Shown piece by piece: positions 1 to 6,108 of a stretch of 6,725 nucleotides of DNA. The stretch is taken from assembly GCA_934667465.1 (NCBI GenBank), contig CAKUMG010000320.1, forward strand, positions 1 through 6,725, given 5' to 3'. The position numbers were made by a program, and so were the translations under genes. Origin of the DNA: an uncultured Actinoplanes sp. Lineage in GTDB: Bacteria; Actinomycetota; Actinomycetes; Mycobacteriales; Micromonosporaceae. Under the pieces are notes generated by a model, which had not been told where the DNA came from, did not search any database, and worked only from the letters and a program-made list of their open reading frames with translations. Numbering within the stretch: the first letter of the stretch is position 1; the number at the start of each line of letters is the position of its first letter.

Positions 1-58
1 GGGGGTGACTCGGGGTTGATCCTCCTGGGTCACTCTCGCCGTAGGCGCGCCTGGTCAT
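1..58 (-). CDS. Possible N-terminus of a leftward gene, cut by the left edge
   Basis: Two starts on the minus strand open reading frames that run off the left edge. One is ATG at 58-56 (begins MTRRAYGESDPGG), preceded by a weak GGTGAG-like ribosome site. The other is GTG at 33-31 (begins VTQEDQPRVTP), in a different frame and preceded by GGCGAG. A candidate promoter lies about 40-70 bases upstream. No domain can be read from so few codons, and stop-free runs this short are expected by chance at this GC content. The gene would be co-directional with the SARP gene. This is a hint from promoter plus start, not a firm gene; the true start could be either codon or lie outside the window. Confidence 0.25.
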   Translation of the reverse strand, partial: MTRRAYGESDPGGSTPSHP

Positions 59-96
59 CGCTCACCCGGCTTGTGGTCAGGTGGCGAGCTGCGTTC

Positions 97-126
97 ATTA
101 TCCGGAAAACCGCGCATCCATGCCAT
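97..126 (-). promoter_or_regulatory. Candidate leftward promoter
   Basis: Read on the minus strand there is a GATAAT hexamer (102-97), matching the TATAAT -10 consensus at five of six positions. It lies 18 bases downstream of ATGGCA (126-121), which matches TTGACA at four of six. Transcription would start near base 90 and reach the possible starts at 58 or 33 after a short leader. An AT-rich hexamer of this kind stands out in so GC-rich a genome. The -35 is imperfect and the downstream gene is not visible, so this is a modest call. Confidence 0.28.
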
Positions 127-197
127 CCACTGACGTGATGGTACGAATTGATTGCCGTGATGTGTTCGCCGAGCTGGGAAATCAGCGCTCGTCTCTA

Positions 198-215
198 TCC
201 ATCATGGATGATGGA
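198..215. repeat. Perfect inverted repeat, 8-bp arms
   Basis: The sequence TCCATCAT-GG-ATGATGGA is a perfect palindrome with a two-base centre. Such a small centre suits a dimeric protein's binding site better than an RNA hairpin. It lies between the end of the SARP gene and the candidate leftward promoter, about 70 bases upstream of that promoter's -35. An operator for the leftward gene is possible. Function is inferred only from symmetry and position. Confidence 0.5.
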
Positions 216-243
216 CCGGCGTGTCGCGGTGTAACTCGCAGTA

Positions 244-275
244 GGTGGGCCAAAGTGACGGTGTGTGGGCCCATC
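244..275 (-). terminator. Weak candidate terminator hairpin after the SARP gene
   Basis: Six-base arms TGGGCC (246-251) and GGCCCA (268-273) are perfectly complementary, with one more G-C pair beyond a mismatch, around a 16-base loop. The hairpin begins 15 bases past the regulator's stop codon in the direction of transcription. No U-tract follows, though U-less terminators are common in actinomycetes. The large loop makes the structure only moderately stable. Confidence 0.28.
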
Positions 276-290
276 GGAGAGCCTTGACGC

Positions 291-3170
291 TCAGTTGTCG
301 ACCTTACGAAGCGACGTGGCGTAGCCGATCAGCAGGCGGCGGCGCAGGGCCGGGATGTCGGAGCCGCCCGCGGCATCCAGCAGATCCAGGCCGAGTAAGC
401 TCGCCTCGGCCGCCTCGCCGTGGTTGCCGGTGTCGGCGAGCGCGTCGGCCAGCACGGCGAGCGCCGCCGCGCGGCCCGGCAGGTCGTCGATGCGGGTGGC
501 GATCTCCGCAGCCAGGCGGGCGTCGTCGATGGCCGTCGTCGGGGCTCCCGTGCGGCGGCAGACGTCGGCGCGGATGGTCAGGGCCTCGCGTCGTGCCTTC
601 TCGTCGCCGGTCAGGTGATAGGTCGCAAGCGCCTGCTCGGCTTGGTGGCCTGCGGCTTCGAGCCTGCCCATCTCGAGATGCAACGCTGCCAGGTTGTTAC
701 AGAGCCTGCCTTCGCCGCCGTGCGAGCCGAGCCTTTGCAGGATCTCCAAGGACTTCGCATAGGCGGCCGCAGCCACCTCGTGGGACCCGCCCCGCCGGTG
801 GAAGTCGCCGAGCCGGCTCAGGGCGAAGGCCTCGCCCGCCCGGTCCGCCGCTTCCCGGAACGCCCGCAGCGCGTCCTCGAGCAGGCGCACCGACTCGTCC
901 GTCCGGCCCTGCTCCAGGAGCACCGTGGCCAGCGAGTAGGTGCAGATCGCCGCGTAGTCCGCCGCACCGAGGTCCCGAGCCAGCCGGAGGGCCGCCAGCG
1001 CCGCGGCCTCGGCGCGGTCGTAACGGTGTTCCGCCAGGTGCAACGCGCCGCCGTTGAGCAGGGTGCCCAGTTCGGCGATGCGGTGGCCGTCCCGGCGGGC
1101 CGCGACGAGGGCCAGCTCGTTCAGCTCCAGCAGGCCGTCCAGCCGGCCACTGCGGTGGAGGAGCATGCACACGGTGCCCTGGAGCTGCCAGGTGAGCCGG
1201 TCCAGGCCGGCCGAGGCGGCGGCGCGGATGGCGGCGGTGAGATTCTCCCGCTCGCGCTCGACCCAGCGGAGTGCGGCGGCCGTGCCGGGAAAGTGCATGG
1301 CCGGCCGCCCGTCGCGAGGCCGCAGGTCGTTGACGGGCGGCTGTTCCGGGAGCAGGACGGCGGCTGCGTCGACGGCCGAGAAGAGATACCAGTCAAGGGC
1401 TCGGAGCAGAGCATCCGTACGGGTGGATGCGGCGTCCTCCGCTCGGGCGACCTGCCCCGCGTAGGCGTGCAGCAGGGCGTGCAGGCGGTAGTGGCCGGCC
1501 GTGTCGTGGTCGAGCAGATGCGCCTTGGCGAGCGCGTTCAGTCGGGACCGTGTCGTCTCTGTGGTGCCGCCCGTCATGGCCGCGGCGGCCTCCGCGCTGA
1601 TGCTCGTGCCGGGGTGCTGCGGCAGCCGCCGGAACAGCGTGGCCATCTCCGGCGCCAGCGCCCGGTAGGACAGCGAGAACACCGTGTTGAGGTCGATCTG
1701 GTCCTCGTCGGCGACCGGGTCGAGGAGTTGGCGGTGCAACTCGTCCGCCAGGTCGGCGAGTTCGGCGCGGGGGCGTTCCCGGACGTGCTCCCCGATGATG
1801 CGCAGGGCGAGTGGCAGTCCGTGTGCCGCTCGGGCGAGCCGGACGAGAGCCGCCGGGTCACCTTCGACGCGAGGCCCGCCGATCAGCCGGGACAGCAGCG
1901 TCGTCGAGTCCTCCAACGGCAGCGGCCGTACGGTGAGAGTGGCTGCGGCGTTGCGTACCGTGAGCCGGCCGAGGCTGTGCCGGCTGGTGACGATCGTCAG
2001 GCAGCCGGGCTCGAGCGGGATCAGTGCCTGAGCCTGTGCCGAATCGCGGACGTCGTCGAGCACGATCAGCGTCCGCCGCCCGTCGAGGAGCCGGTTGAAC
2101 AGTTCCTGCCGCTGGTCGGTCGCGGACGGGATCTCCCCGGTGGGCACGCCCAGCGCGTGCAGGAACCGGGCCAGGGCGGTGTGCGGGTCGACCGGAGCCG
2201 GGCCGTGGGTGCCGGCGTCGAGGAAGAGCTGCCCGTCCGGGAACCGCGTCAGGCGCTGCCGCGACCAGTGCAGGGCCAGCGTCGTCTTGCCGACGCCGGG
2301 CATGCCGGTGAGGACGAGAAGGTTCCCGCCGGGGGCGGCCGGCTCGGTCAGCAGGTCGAGGTCGCCGAGTGTCTCCGTACGGCCCAGGAAGTCCTTGGTG
2401 CTGGTCGGCAATTGGCGGGGACGGGCACTCGGCGCCGGCGGAGCGCTGCTCAGAATCGCCACGATGTCGATATCGGGCTCGGTCCGGGTGGCCCGCCGGA
2501 ACCGGGGCCGGAACCTGGCGTAATGACGCCGGGCCTCGTCCGACCGTCCCGTGGAATGCAGCGCCGTGATCCAGAGCCGGGCGATCGTCTCGTCCAGGAA
2601 ATGGTCGGGCACCAGGTCGGCCAGGACGTCCGACGCGGCTTGTCGCAAGCCGGTACGCAGCAGGCCGTCGGCGAACAACGTGCGGGCCACGAGGAGTTCG
2701 TCGGCAAGGCCCTCCCGCACGGTGTCCGCCCGGTCGCCTCGCAGATCCGGAATCGGATCACCGTGCCACAGCTCGATTGCGGTCCGGAGGCTGTCGACGG
2801 CCGCCGCATAGCGTTCCTCGCGAAATTCCTCGCGTGCCCGGCCGACCAGGGCCCGGAACACATGCAGATCGACATCGAGGGGATCCACTTTCAGGCGATA
2901 GCTGTTTGCCGCGCGGATCCACTCCAGCGCTTCCGGCATCCCCAGCCGCGCCAGCATCGCGCGGATCCGGCTGACCAAGGAGTACATGGTGCTGCGCCGG
3001 GTGTCGCCCCCTTGGCCCGGCCACAGGAGATCCGCCAGCATGTCGACTTTGACCGGCTCGTCGGCATGCAACAGCAGAATCCCGAGCAGGCCCCTTTCCT
3101 TGGCTGCGCCGAGCTGTACCGATCTCCCGTTGTCGATCACCGCAGTACGGCCGAGTATGGCGAAGTTCAT
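291..3170 (-). CDS. AfsR/SARP-family regulator: winged helix-BTAD-NB-ARC-TPR
   Basis: This 959-aa protein has the full architecture of AfsR-type SARP regulators (AfsR itself is about 990 aa). Residues 1-95 form the OmpR-like winged helix (MNFAILGRTAV start; RGLLGILLL and LADLLW segments). Residues 97-240 are the bacterial transcriptional activation domain (AIELWHGDPIPDL; GRSDEARRHYARF). Residues 260-575 are an NB-ARC STAND ATPase, with Walker A GMPGVGKTT (289-297), Walker B TLIVLDDV (367-374), TIVTSR (392-397), GLPLAL (451-456) and an MHD-like HALLHAYA (564-571). From about 700 to 935 there are five or six TPR-like helical repeats. The family binds direct repeats in promoters and recruits RNA polymerase; the NB-ARC/TPR half is thought to gate this in response to a ligand or partner. 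The start at 3170 is chosen because the SARP fold begins there and a G-rich ribosome site (3180-3176) precedes it. The frame stays open upstream to 3473, but that stretch has no family resemblance and overlaps the divergent gene. The target genes are unknown; the divergent operon is the obvious candidate. Family assignment is firm. Confidence 0.95.
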   Translation of the reverse strand: MNFAILGRTAVIDNGRSVQLGAAKERGLLGILLLHADEPVKVDMLADLLWPGQGGDTRRSTMYSLVSRIRAMLARLGMPEALEWIRAANSYRLKVDPLDVDLHVFRALVGRAREEFREERYAAAVDSLRTAIELWHGDPIPDLRGDRADTVREGLADELLVARTLFADGLLRTGLRQAASDVLADLVPDHFLDETIARLWITALHSTGRSDEARRHYARFRPRFRRATRTEPDIDIVAILSSAPPAPSARPRQLPTSTKDFLGRTETLGDLDLLTEPAAPGGNLLVLTGMPGVGKTTLALHWSRQRLTRFPDGQLFLDAGTHGPAPVDPHTALARFLHALGVPTGEIPSATDQRQELFNRLLDGRRTLIVLDDVRDSAQAQALIPLEPGCLTIVTSRHSLGRLTVRNAAATLTVRPLPLEDSTTLLSRLIGGPRVEGDPAALVRLARAAHGLPLALRIIGEHVRERPRAELADLADELHRQLLDPVADEDQIDLNTVFSLSYRALAPEMATLFRRLPQHPGTSISAEAAAAMTGGTTETTRSRLNALAKAHLLDHDTAGHYRLHALLHAYAGQVARAEDAASTRTDALLRALDWYLFSAVDAAAVLLPEQPPVNDLRPRDGRPAMHFPGTAAALRWVERERENLTAAIRAAASAGLDRLTWQLQGTVCMLLHRSGRLDGLLELNELALVAARRDGHRIAELGTLLNGGALHLAEHRYDRAEAAALAALRLARDLGAADYAAICTYSLATVLLEQGRTDESVRLLEDALRAFREAADRAGEAFALSRLGDFHRRGGSHEVAAAAYAKSLEILQRLGSHGGEGRLCNNLAALHLEMGRLEAAGHQAEQALATYHLTGDEKARREALTIRADVCRRTGAPTTAIDDARLAAEIATRIDDLPGRAAALAVLADALADTGNHGEAAEASLLGLDLLDAAGGSDIPALRRRLLIGYATSLRKVDN
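396..398 (-). promoter_or_regulatory. Rare TTA leucine codon (codon 925) in the SARP gene
   Basis: Leu925, in the segment AEASLLGLDL, is encoded by TTA. It is the only TTA codon in the gene: no TAA occurs elsewhere on the opposite strand in the complementary register. I found no in-frame TTA in the three plus-strand genes. In Streptomyces, TTA is read by the developmentally expressed bldA tRNA, and TTA codons are concentrated in regulators of secondary metabolism and differentiation. The codon is seen directly; bldA control is inferred and depends on the genus. Confidence 0.75.
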
Positions 3171-3242
3171 CGATGCCCCCCGCCTCAGTGTCGGACGGGA
3201 ATGCGGGCTCACGCCATTGCCGTATGTCCACAGTGCGCACCA

Positions 3243-3262
3243 ACCGGCACGCGTTTGCCGGT
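3243..3262. repeat. Inverted repeat in the divergent promoter region
   Basis: ACCGGCA (3243-3249) and TGCCGGT (3256-3262) are perfect 7-bp inverted arms around a six-base spacer. The element sits near the middle of the intergenic region, so a protein bound there could affect both genes. It could alternatively be a small hairpin in the leader of the leftward transcript. The symmetry is seen; the operator role is inferred. Confidence 0.45.
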
Positions 3263-3267
3263 GACCG

Positions 3268-3284
3268 TGCAAGCGACTTGCAAG
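3268..3284. repeat. Direct and inverted repeat: possible SARP operator
   Basis: TGCAAG occurs at 3268-3273 and again at 3279-3284, exactly 11 bp apart, one helical turn. The same bases form an inverted repeat, TGCAAG-CGA-CTTGCA (3268-3282), and an 8-bp palindrome, CTTGCAAG (3277-3284). SARP proteins typically bind short direct repeats at 11-bp pitch overlapping or just upstream of the -35 of a target promoter. This arrangement, ahead of the nucleosidase gene and next to a SARP gene, fits that pattern. Only two copies are seen, and they do not match the TCGAG-type consensus of classical SARP sites. Confidence 0.4.
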
Positions 3285-3351
3285 GCGTTCGTCCAGCCCT
3301 CGATGGTCCCGGTTCCGCACCATTGCATCCAAGTAGATGGATGGGGGCGGA

Positions 3352-4164
3352 ATGAACCAGCATTGGTGGGCGGACCAAGGCGCGGTGCGGGTACTGGTGG
3401 ATCCGGGTCGGCGGCGGGCCAAGGTGCTGCTGCTCGTGGCGACCGCGGTCGAGCAGGCGGTCGTCCTCGGCATGGTCCGTGAGCGGACGGGCCGGGAGCC
3501 GGTGCCCGACTTCGAGGGGCACCCGGTCTACCGGCTCGGCCTCATCGGTGCCACCGAGGTGGTGCTCGCCCGGACCGGGCCGGGCGTGACCGGACCGGTC
3601 TCGGCCGCCTACGGCGTGCCCGAACTGGTTCGCGAGCAGCGGCCGGACTACGTGATCTCGCTGGGCATCTGTTACGGACTACGCGACGAGGAGCAGCGAC
3701 TGGGGGACGTCATCGTCGCCCAGCGGCTGCGCGTCATCAACGTGCGGCTGGGGGTCGGCGCGGACGGTGGCGTCGAGGTCCGGGACTGCGGCGAGGTCGT
3801 GACCGCCGGGCACCGGCTGGTGGAGCGCTTCATGATGGCTGAGCCGCCGCCGGGCGTACGCGTCGAAGTGGGTGAATTGCTCTCGTGGGATGTGCTGGTG
3901 GACCTCGCTCCGCTGCGTGAGGCGCTGCGATGGCGGTATCGCAGCGCGCTCGGCGGGGAGATGGAGGGTGCCGGCGTCTATGCGGCGGCCGTCCGGGCGG
4001 GCGTCGAGTGGATCGTGGTCAAGGGGATCGCCGACTGGGGCCACGGCAAGAGCGACGACGCGCAGCAGCGGGCGGCCCGCAATGCCGCGGCCGTGGTGTT
4101 CGACCTCGTCCACCTCCGAGCCTTCGCAGGCGTCGGACAGTGGCATGGGCTTAGGGAGCGTTAA
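3352..4164 (+). CDS. Nucleoside phosphorylase/nucleosidase-fold protein (PNP/UDP, MTAN-like)
   Basis: A 270-aa protein of the PNP/UDP phosphorylase superfamily, whose members cleave the N-glycosidic bond of nucleosides such as methylthioadenosine, adenosylhomocysteine or purine nucleosides. Motifs in order: LVATAVEQ (28-35), where Glu34 matches the N-terminal acidic residue of MTAN enzymes; GPGVTGPVSAAYGV (76-89); YVISLGICYGL (100-110), the substrate-pocket strand; GGEMEGAGVY (201-210), with the Met-Glu pair that holds the ribose; and VKGIADWGHGKSDD (223-236), with Asp228 in the catalytic acid position. The active site looks intact. The EMEGAGVY and GIAD...KSDD forms resemble the nucleosidase domains fused to STAND/NLR proteins more than housekeeping MTAN. 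No signal peptide or membrane segment is seen, so it is probably cytoplasmic. ATG 3352 is preferred because a G-rich stretch (3343-3350) precedes it; ATG 3337 and GTG 3385 are alternatives. It is divergent from the SARP gene and in tandem with acetoacetyl-CoA synthetase. The exact substrate cannot be read from the sequence. Confidence 0.85.
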   Translation: MNQHWWADQGAVRVLVDPGRRRAKVLLLVATAVEQAVVLGMVRERTGREPVPDFEGHPVYRLGLIGATEVVLARTGPGVTGPVSAAYGVPELVREQRPDYVISLGICYGLRDEEQRLGDVIVAQRLRVINVRLGVGADGGVEVRDCGEVVTAGHRLVERFMMAEPPPGVRVEVGELLSWDVLVDLAPLREALRWRYRSALGGEMEGAGVYAAAVRAGVEWIVVKGIADWGHGKSDDAQQRAARNAAAVVFDLVHLRAFAGVGQWHGLRER

Positions 4165-4170
4165 GGTGGG
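4163..4170 (+). promoter_or_regulatory. Ribosome binding site overlapping the nucleosidase stop codon
   Basis: AAGGTGGG begins on the last two bases of the TAA stop (4162-4164) and lies four bases before ATG 4175. It fixes the synthetase start at 4175 instead of the in-frame ATG at 4145 or the far-upstream 3872. A ribosome ending the first gene would sit on this site, so translational coupling is likely. Confidence 0.65.
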
Positions 4171-4174
4171 CGGC

Positions 4175-6094
4175 ATGACGACGGGCGCAGTGTTGTGGAC
4201 TCCGCCGGCCGATGTGCTGGAGACCTCCCGGATGGGCCGGTTCCTCGGCTGGGTCCGCGACGAGCGCGGGATCGACGTCCGCGACTACGCGGGCCTGTGG
4301 GAGTGGTCCGTCACCGATCTGCCCGGGTTCTGGGGTGCGGTCTGGGACTGGTTCGAGGTCGTCGCCCACGATCCGCCCACGGCAGTGCTCGGCGCGGCGG
4401 CGATGCCCGGCGCGGAGTGGTTTCCCGGGGCGACGCTCAACTACGCGGAGAACGTCCTGCGCATGCCCGGCGTCGGCGAGGACGAGCCGATTCTGTACGC
4501 GTTCTCGCAGACCCGGCAGCCCGTGACGCTCACCGCCCGGGAGCTGCGCGAGGAGGTGCGGCGGGTCGCGGCCGGGCTGCGCCGGCTCGGGGTCGGGCCG
4601 GGCGACCGGGTGGCCGCGTACGCGCCGAACATCCCCGAGACGTACGTCCTCCTGCTGGCGACCGCGAGTCTCGGCGCGGTCTTCTCCTCGTGCGCGCCGG
4701 AGTTCGGCGCCCGGAGCGTGATCGACCGGTGGGGGCAGATCGGGCCGAAGGTCCTGGTCGCGGTCGACGGCTACCGGTACGGGTCGAAGCGCGTCGACCG
4801 GCGCGCGGAGGTGGCCTCGATCCGGGCCGCCCTGCCCACCGTCGAGCACCTCGTGACCATCGGCTACCTCGGGGAGGACGGCGACTGGGCGGAGCTCGGC
4901 GGCCCCGAGCCGCTCACGTTCGCCGCGGTGCCGTTCGCGCACCCCCTCTATGTGCTCTATTCCTCCGGCACCACCGGGCTGCCGAAGCCGATCGTGCACG
5001 GGCACGGCGGGATCCTGCTCGAGCATCTCAAGATGCTGGGGCTGCACCACGACCTCGGCCCCGGCGACCGCTTCCTGTGGTTCACCACCACCGGCTGGAT
5101 GATGTGGAACTTCCTGGCCTCCGGGCCGGCCGTCGGCGCCGCGCTGGTGCTGTTCGACGGCGATCCGGGCTTCCCCGACCTGGGTGCGCTCTGGCGGCTC
5201 GCGGCCGACGCGGGTGTCACGTTCTTCGGCACCTCGGCGCCGTTCGTGCTGGCGTGCCGCAAGGCCGGCGTGCAACCGCCGCCGAACGTGATCCGCGGCG
5301 TGGGATCGACCGGCGCGCCGCTGCCGCCGGAGGGGTTCCGCTGGATCTACGAGGCGCTGGGTGAGCGCCCGCAACTGCAGTCGCTGTCGGGCGGCACCGA
5401 CGTGTGCACCGGATTCGTCGGCGGGACGCCGCTGCTGCCCGTGGTCGAGGGCGTGATCTCCTGCCGGGCGCTCGGCGCGCGGGTGGAGGCGTACGACCCG
5501 GAGGGCAAGCCCCTGACCGGTGCGCTGGGCGAGCTGGTCCTGACGGCGCCGATGCCCAGCATGCCCGTCGGCTTCTGGGACGATCCGGAGGGGCGGCGCT
5601 ACTTCGAGGCGTACTTCGACGTCTTTCCGGGTGTGTGGCGGCACGGCGACTGGATCACCATCGGCGCGGACGGGAGCTGCGTGATCACCGGCCGCTCGGA
5701 CGCCACGCTCAACCGTGGCGGGGTGCGGCTGGGCACCGCCGAGTTCTACTCCGTCGTGGAGGGTCTGCCCGAGGTCGCCGACTCGCTCGTCGTGCATCTG
5801 ACCGGGACCGACGACCTGGTCCTGTTCGTGGTGCCTGCCGCCGGCCATGCCGTCGACGACGGGCTGCGCGGCCGCATCAGGGCCGAGCTGCGTGCGGCGC
5901 TGTCGCCCCGGCACGTCCCGGACACCATTCATCCCGTACGCGAGGTGCCGCGCACCCTGTCCGGCAAGAAGCTCGAAGTCCCGGTCAAACGCATCCTCAC
6001 CGGCACCCCCGTCGACGAGGCCGTCGCGACGGGCGCGCTGGCCAACCCGGAGTCGCTGACCGCGTTCCGGAATTTCGTCGTACCCCCCGCCTAA
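4175..6094 (+). CDS. aacS: Acetoacetyl-CoA synthetase (acetoacetate-CoA ligase)
   Basis: A complete 639-aa acyl-CoA synthetase of the ANL superfamily, close to the usual length of about 650. It activates acetoacetate with ATP to acetoacetyl-AMP, then transfers it to CoA, giving acetoacetyl-CoA for ketone-body use, polyketide or isoprenoid supply, or storage polymer. Signatures: P-loop YSSGTTGLPKPI (262-273); FTTTGWMMWN (303-312), typical of AacS; SGGTDVC (405-411); HGDW (490-493) with the ATP-ribose Asp; GRSDATLNRGGVRLGTAEFY (506-525), the hinge region; and RTLSGKKLEVPVKR (593-606). Lys598 in the SGK motif is the expected adenylation-step lysine and the site where relatives are switched off by reversible acylation. 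The WFPGATLNYAEN segment (82-93) is the N-terminal motif shared with acetyl-CoA synthetases. The start at 4175 follows a good ribosome site, and the frame upstream of it overlaps the nucleosidase gene. It is a cytoplasmic enzyme, probably co-transcribed with both plus-strand neighbours. Assignment is firm; the pathway it feeds here is not shown. Confidence 0.95.
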   Translation: MTTGAVLWTPPADVLETSRMGRFLGWVRDERGIDVRDYAGLWEWSVTDLPGFWGAVWDWFEVVAHDPPTAVLGAAAMPGAEWFPGATLNYAENVLRMPGVGEDEPILYAFSQTRQPVTLTARELREEVRRVAAGLRRLGVGPGDRVAAYAPNIPETYVLLLATASLGAVFSSCAPEFGARSVIDRWGQIGPKVLVAVDGYRYGSKRVDRRAEVASIRAALPTVEHLVTIGYLGEDGDWAELGGPEPLTFAAVPFAHPLYVLYSSGTTGLPKPIVHGHGGILLEHLKMLGLHHDLGPGDRFLWFTTTGWMMWNFLASGPAVGAALVLFDGDPGFPDLGALWRLAADAGVTFFGTSAPFVLACRKAGVQPPPNVIRGVGSTGAPLPPEGFRWIYEALGERPQLQSLSGGTDVCTGFVGGTPLLPVVEGVISCRALGARVEAYDPEGKPLTGALGELVLTAPMPSMPVGFWDDPEGRRYFEAYFDVFPGVWRHGDWITIGADGSCVITGRSDATLNRGGVRLGTAEFYSVVEGLPEVADSLVVHLTGTDDLVLFVVPAAGHAVDDGLRGRIRAELRAALSPRHVPDTIHPVREVPRTLSGKKLEVPVKRILTGTPVDEAVATGALANPESLTAFRNFVVPPA

Positions 6095-6108
6095 TGTTCC
6101 GGCCGTGA
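6094..6108 (+). other. Four-codon mini-ORF linking aacS to the next gene
   Basis: The aacS stop TAA (6092-6094) shares its last base with an ATG (6094-6096). That ATG opens Met-Phe-Arg-Pro and ends at TGA (6106-6108), which overlaps the GTG start (6105-6107) of the downstream gene. The downstream start has no Shine-Dalgarno of its own. The overlap could relay a terminating ribosome in two steps, or it may be chance. The geometry is seen; the role is inferred. Confidence 0.35.

Larger units (their letters stand above)
3171..3351. promoter_or_regulatory. Divergent intergenic control region
   Basis: These 181 bases separate the regulator from the nucleosidase and must hold the promoters of both unless they are transcribed from farther away. 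The centre contains three symmetric elements in a row: the 8-bp palindrome GTGCGCAC (3233-3240) and the two repeats listed separately. A weak rightward promoter can be drawn as TTGCAA (3279-3284), 17 bases, then GATGGT (3302-3307). Its -35 would lie inside the second repeat. No convincing leftward -10 was found. Shared control by one regulator is inferred from the layout. Confidence 0.5.

Noticed and set aside
21..26. AGGAGG on the minus strand as a ribosome binding site
   Set aside because: No start codon follows within the remaining 20 bases to the window edge, which is too far for a normal spacing.
245..271. Direct repeat GTGGGCC at 245-251 and 265-271
   Set aside because: Seven GC-rich bases repeated once is expected by chance here; the overlapping inverted pairing is listed as a weak hairpin instead.
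81..287. A 68-codon plus-strand frame in the left intergenic region
   Set aside because: No clear ribosome site, no family resemblance and no strong third-position GC bias; it overlaps the candidate promoter and palindrome.
3171..3473. N-terminal extension of the SARP protein by 101 codons
   Set aside because: The added residues are low-complexity, overlap the divergent nucleosidase gene and its promoter region, and precede a typical SARP N-terminus with its own ribosome site.
420..3482. A 1020-codon plus-strand open frame across the SARP gene
   Set aside because: It is in exact codon register with the SARP gene on the other strand. It stays open because the SARP gene has almost no TTA, CTA or TCA codons, as expected at high GC. 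Its translation has no domain signature, while the SARP frame has several.
3872..4174. N-terminal extension of acetoacetyl-CoA synthetase by 101 codons
   Set aside because: It reads the nucleosidase gene in another frame. The normal AacS N-terminus starts at 4175 after a good ribosome site.
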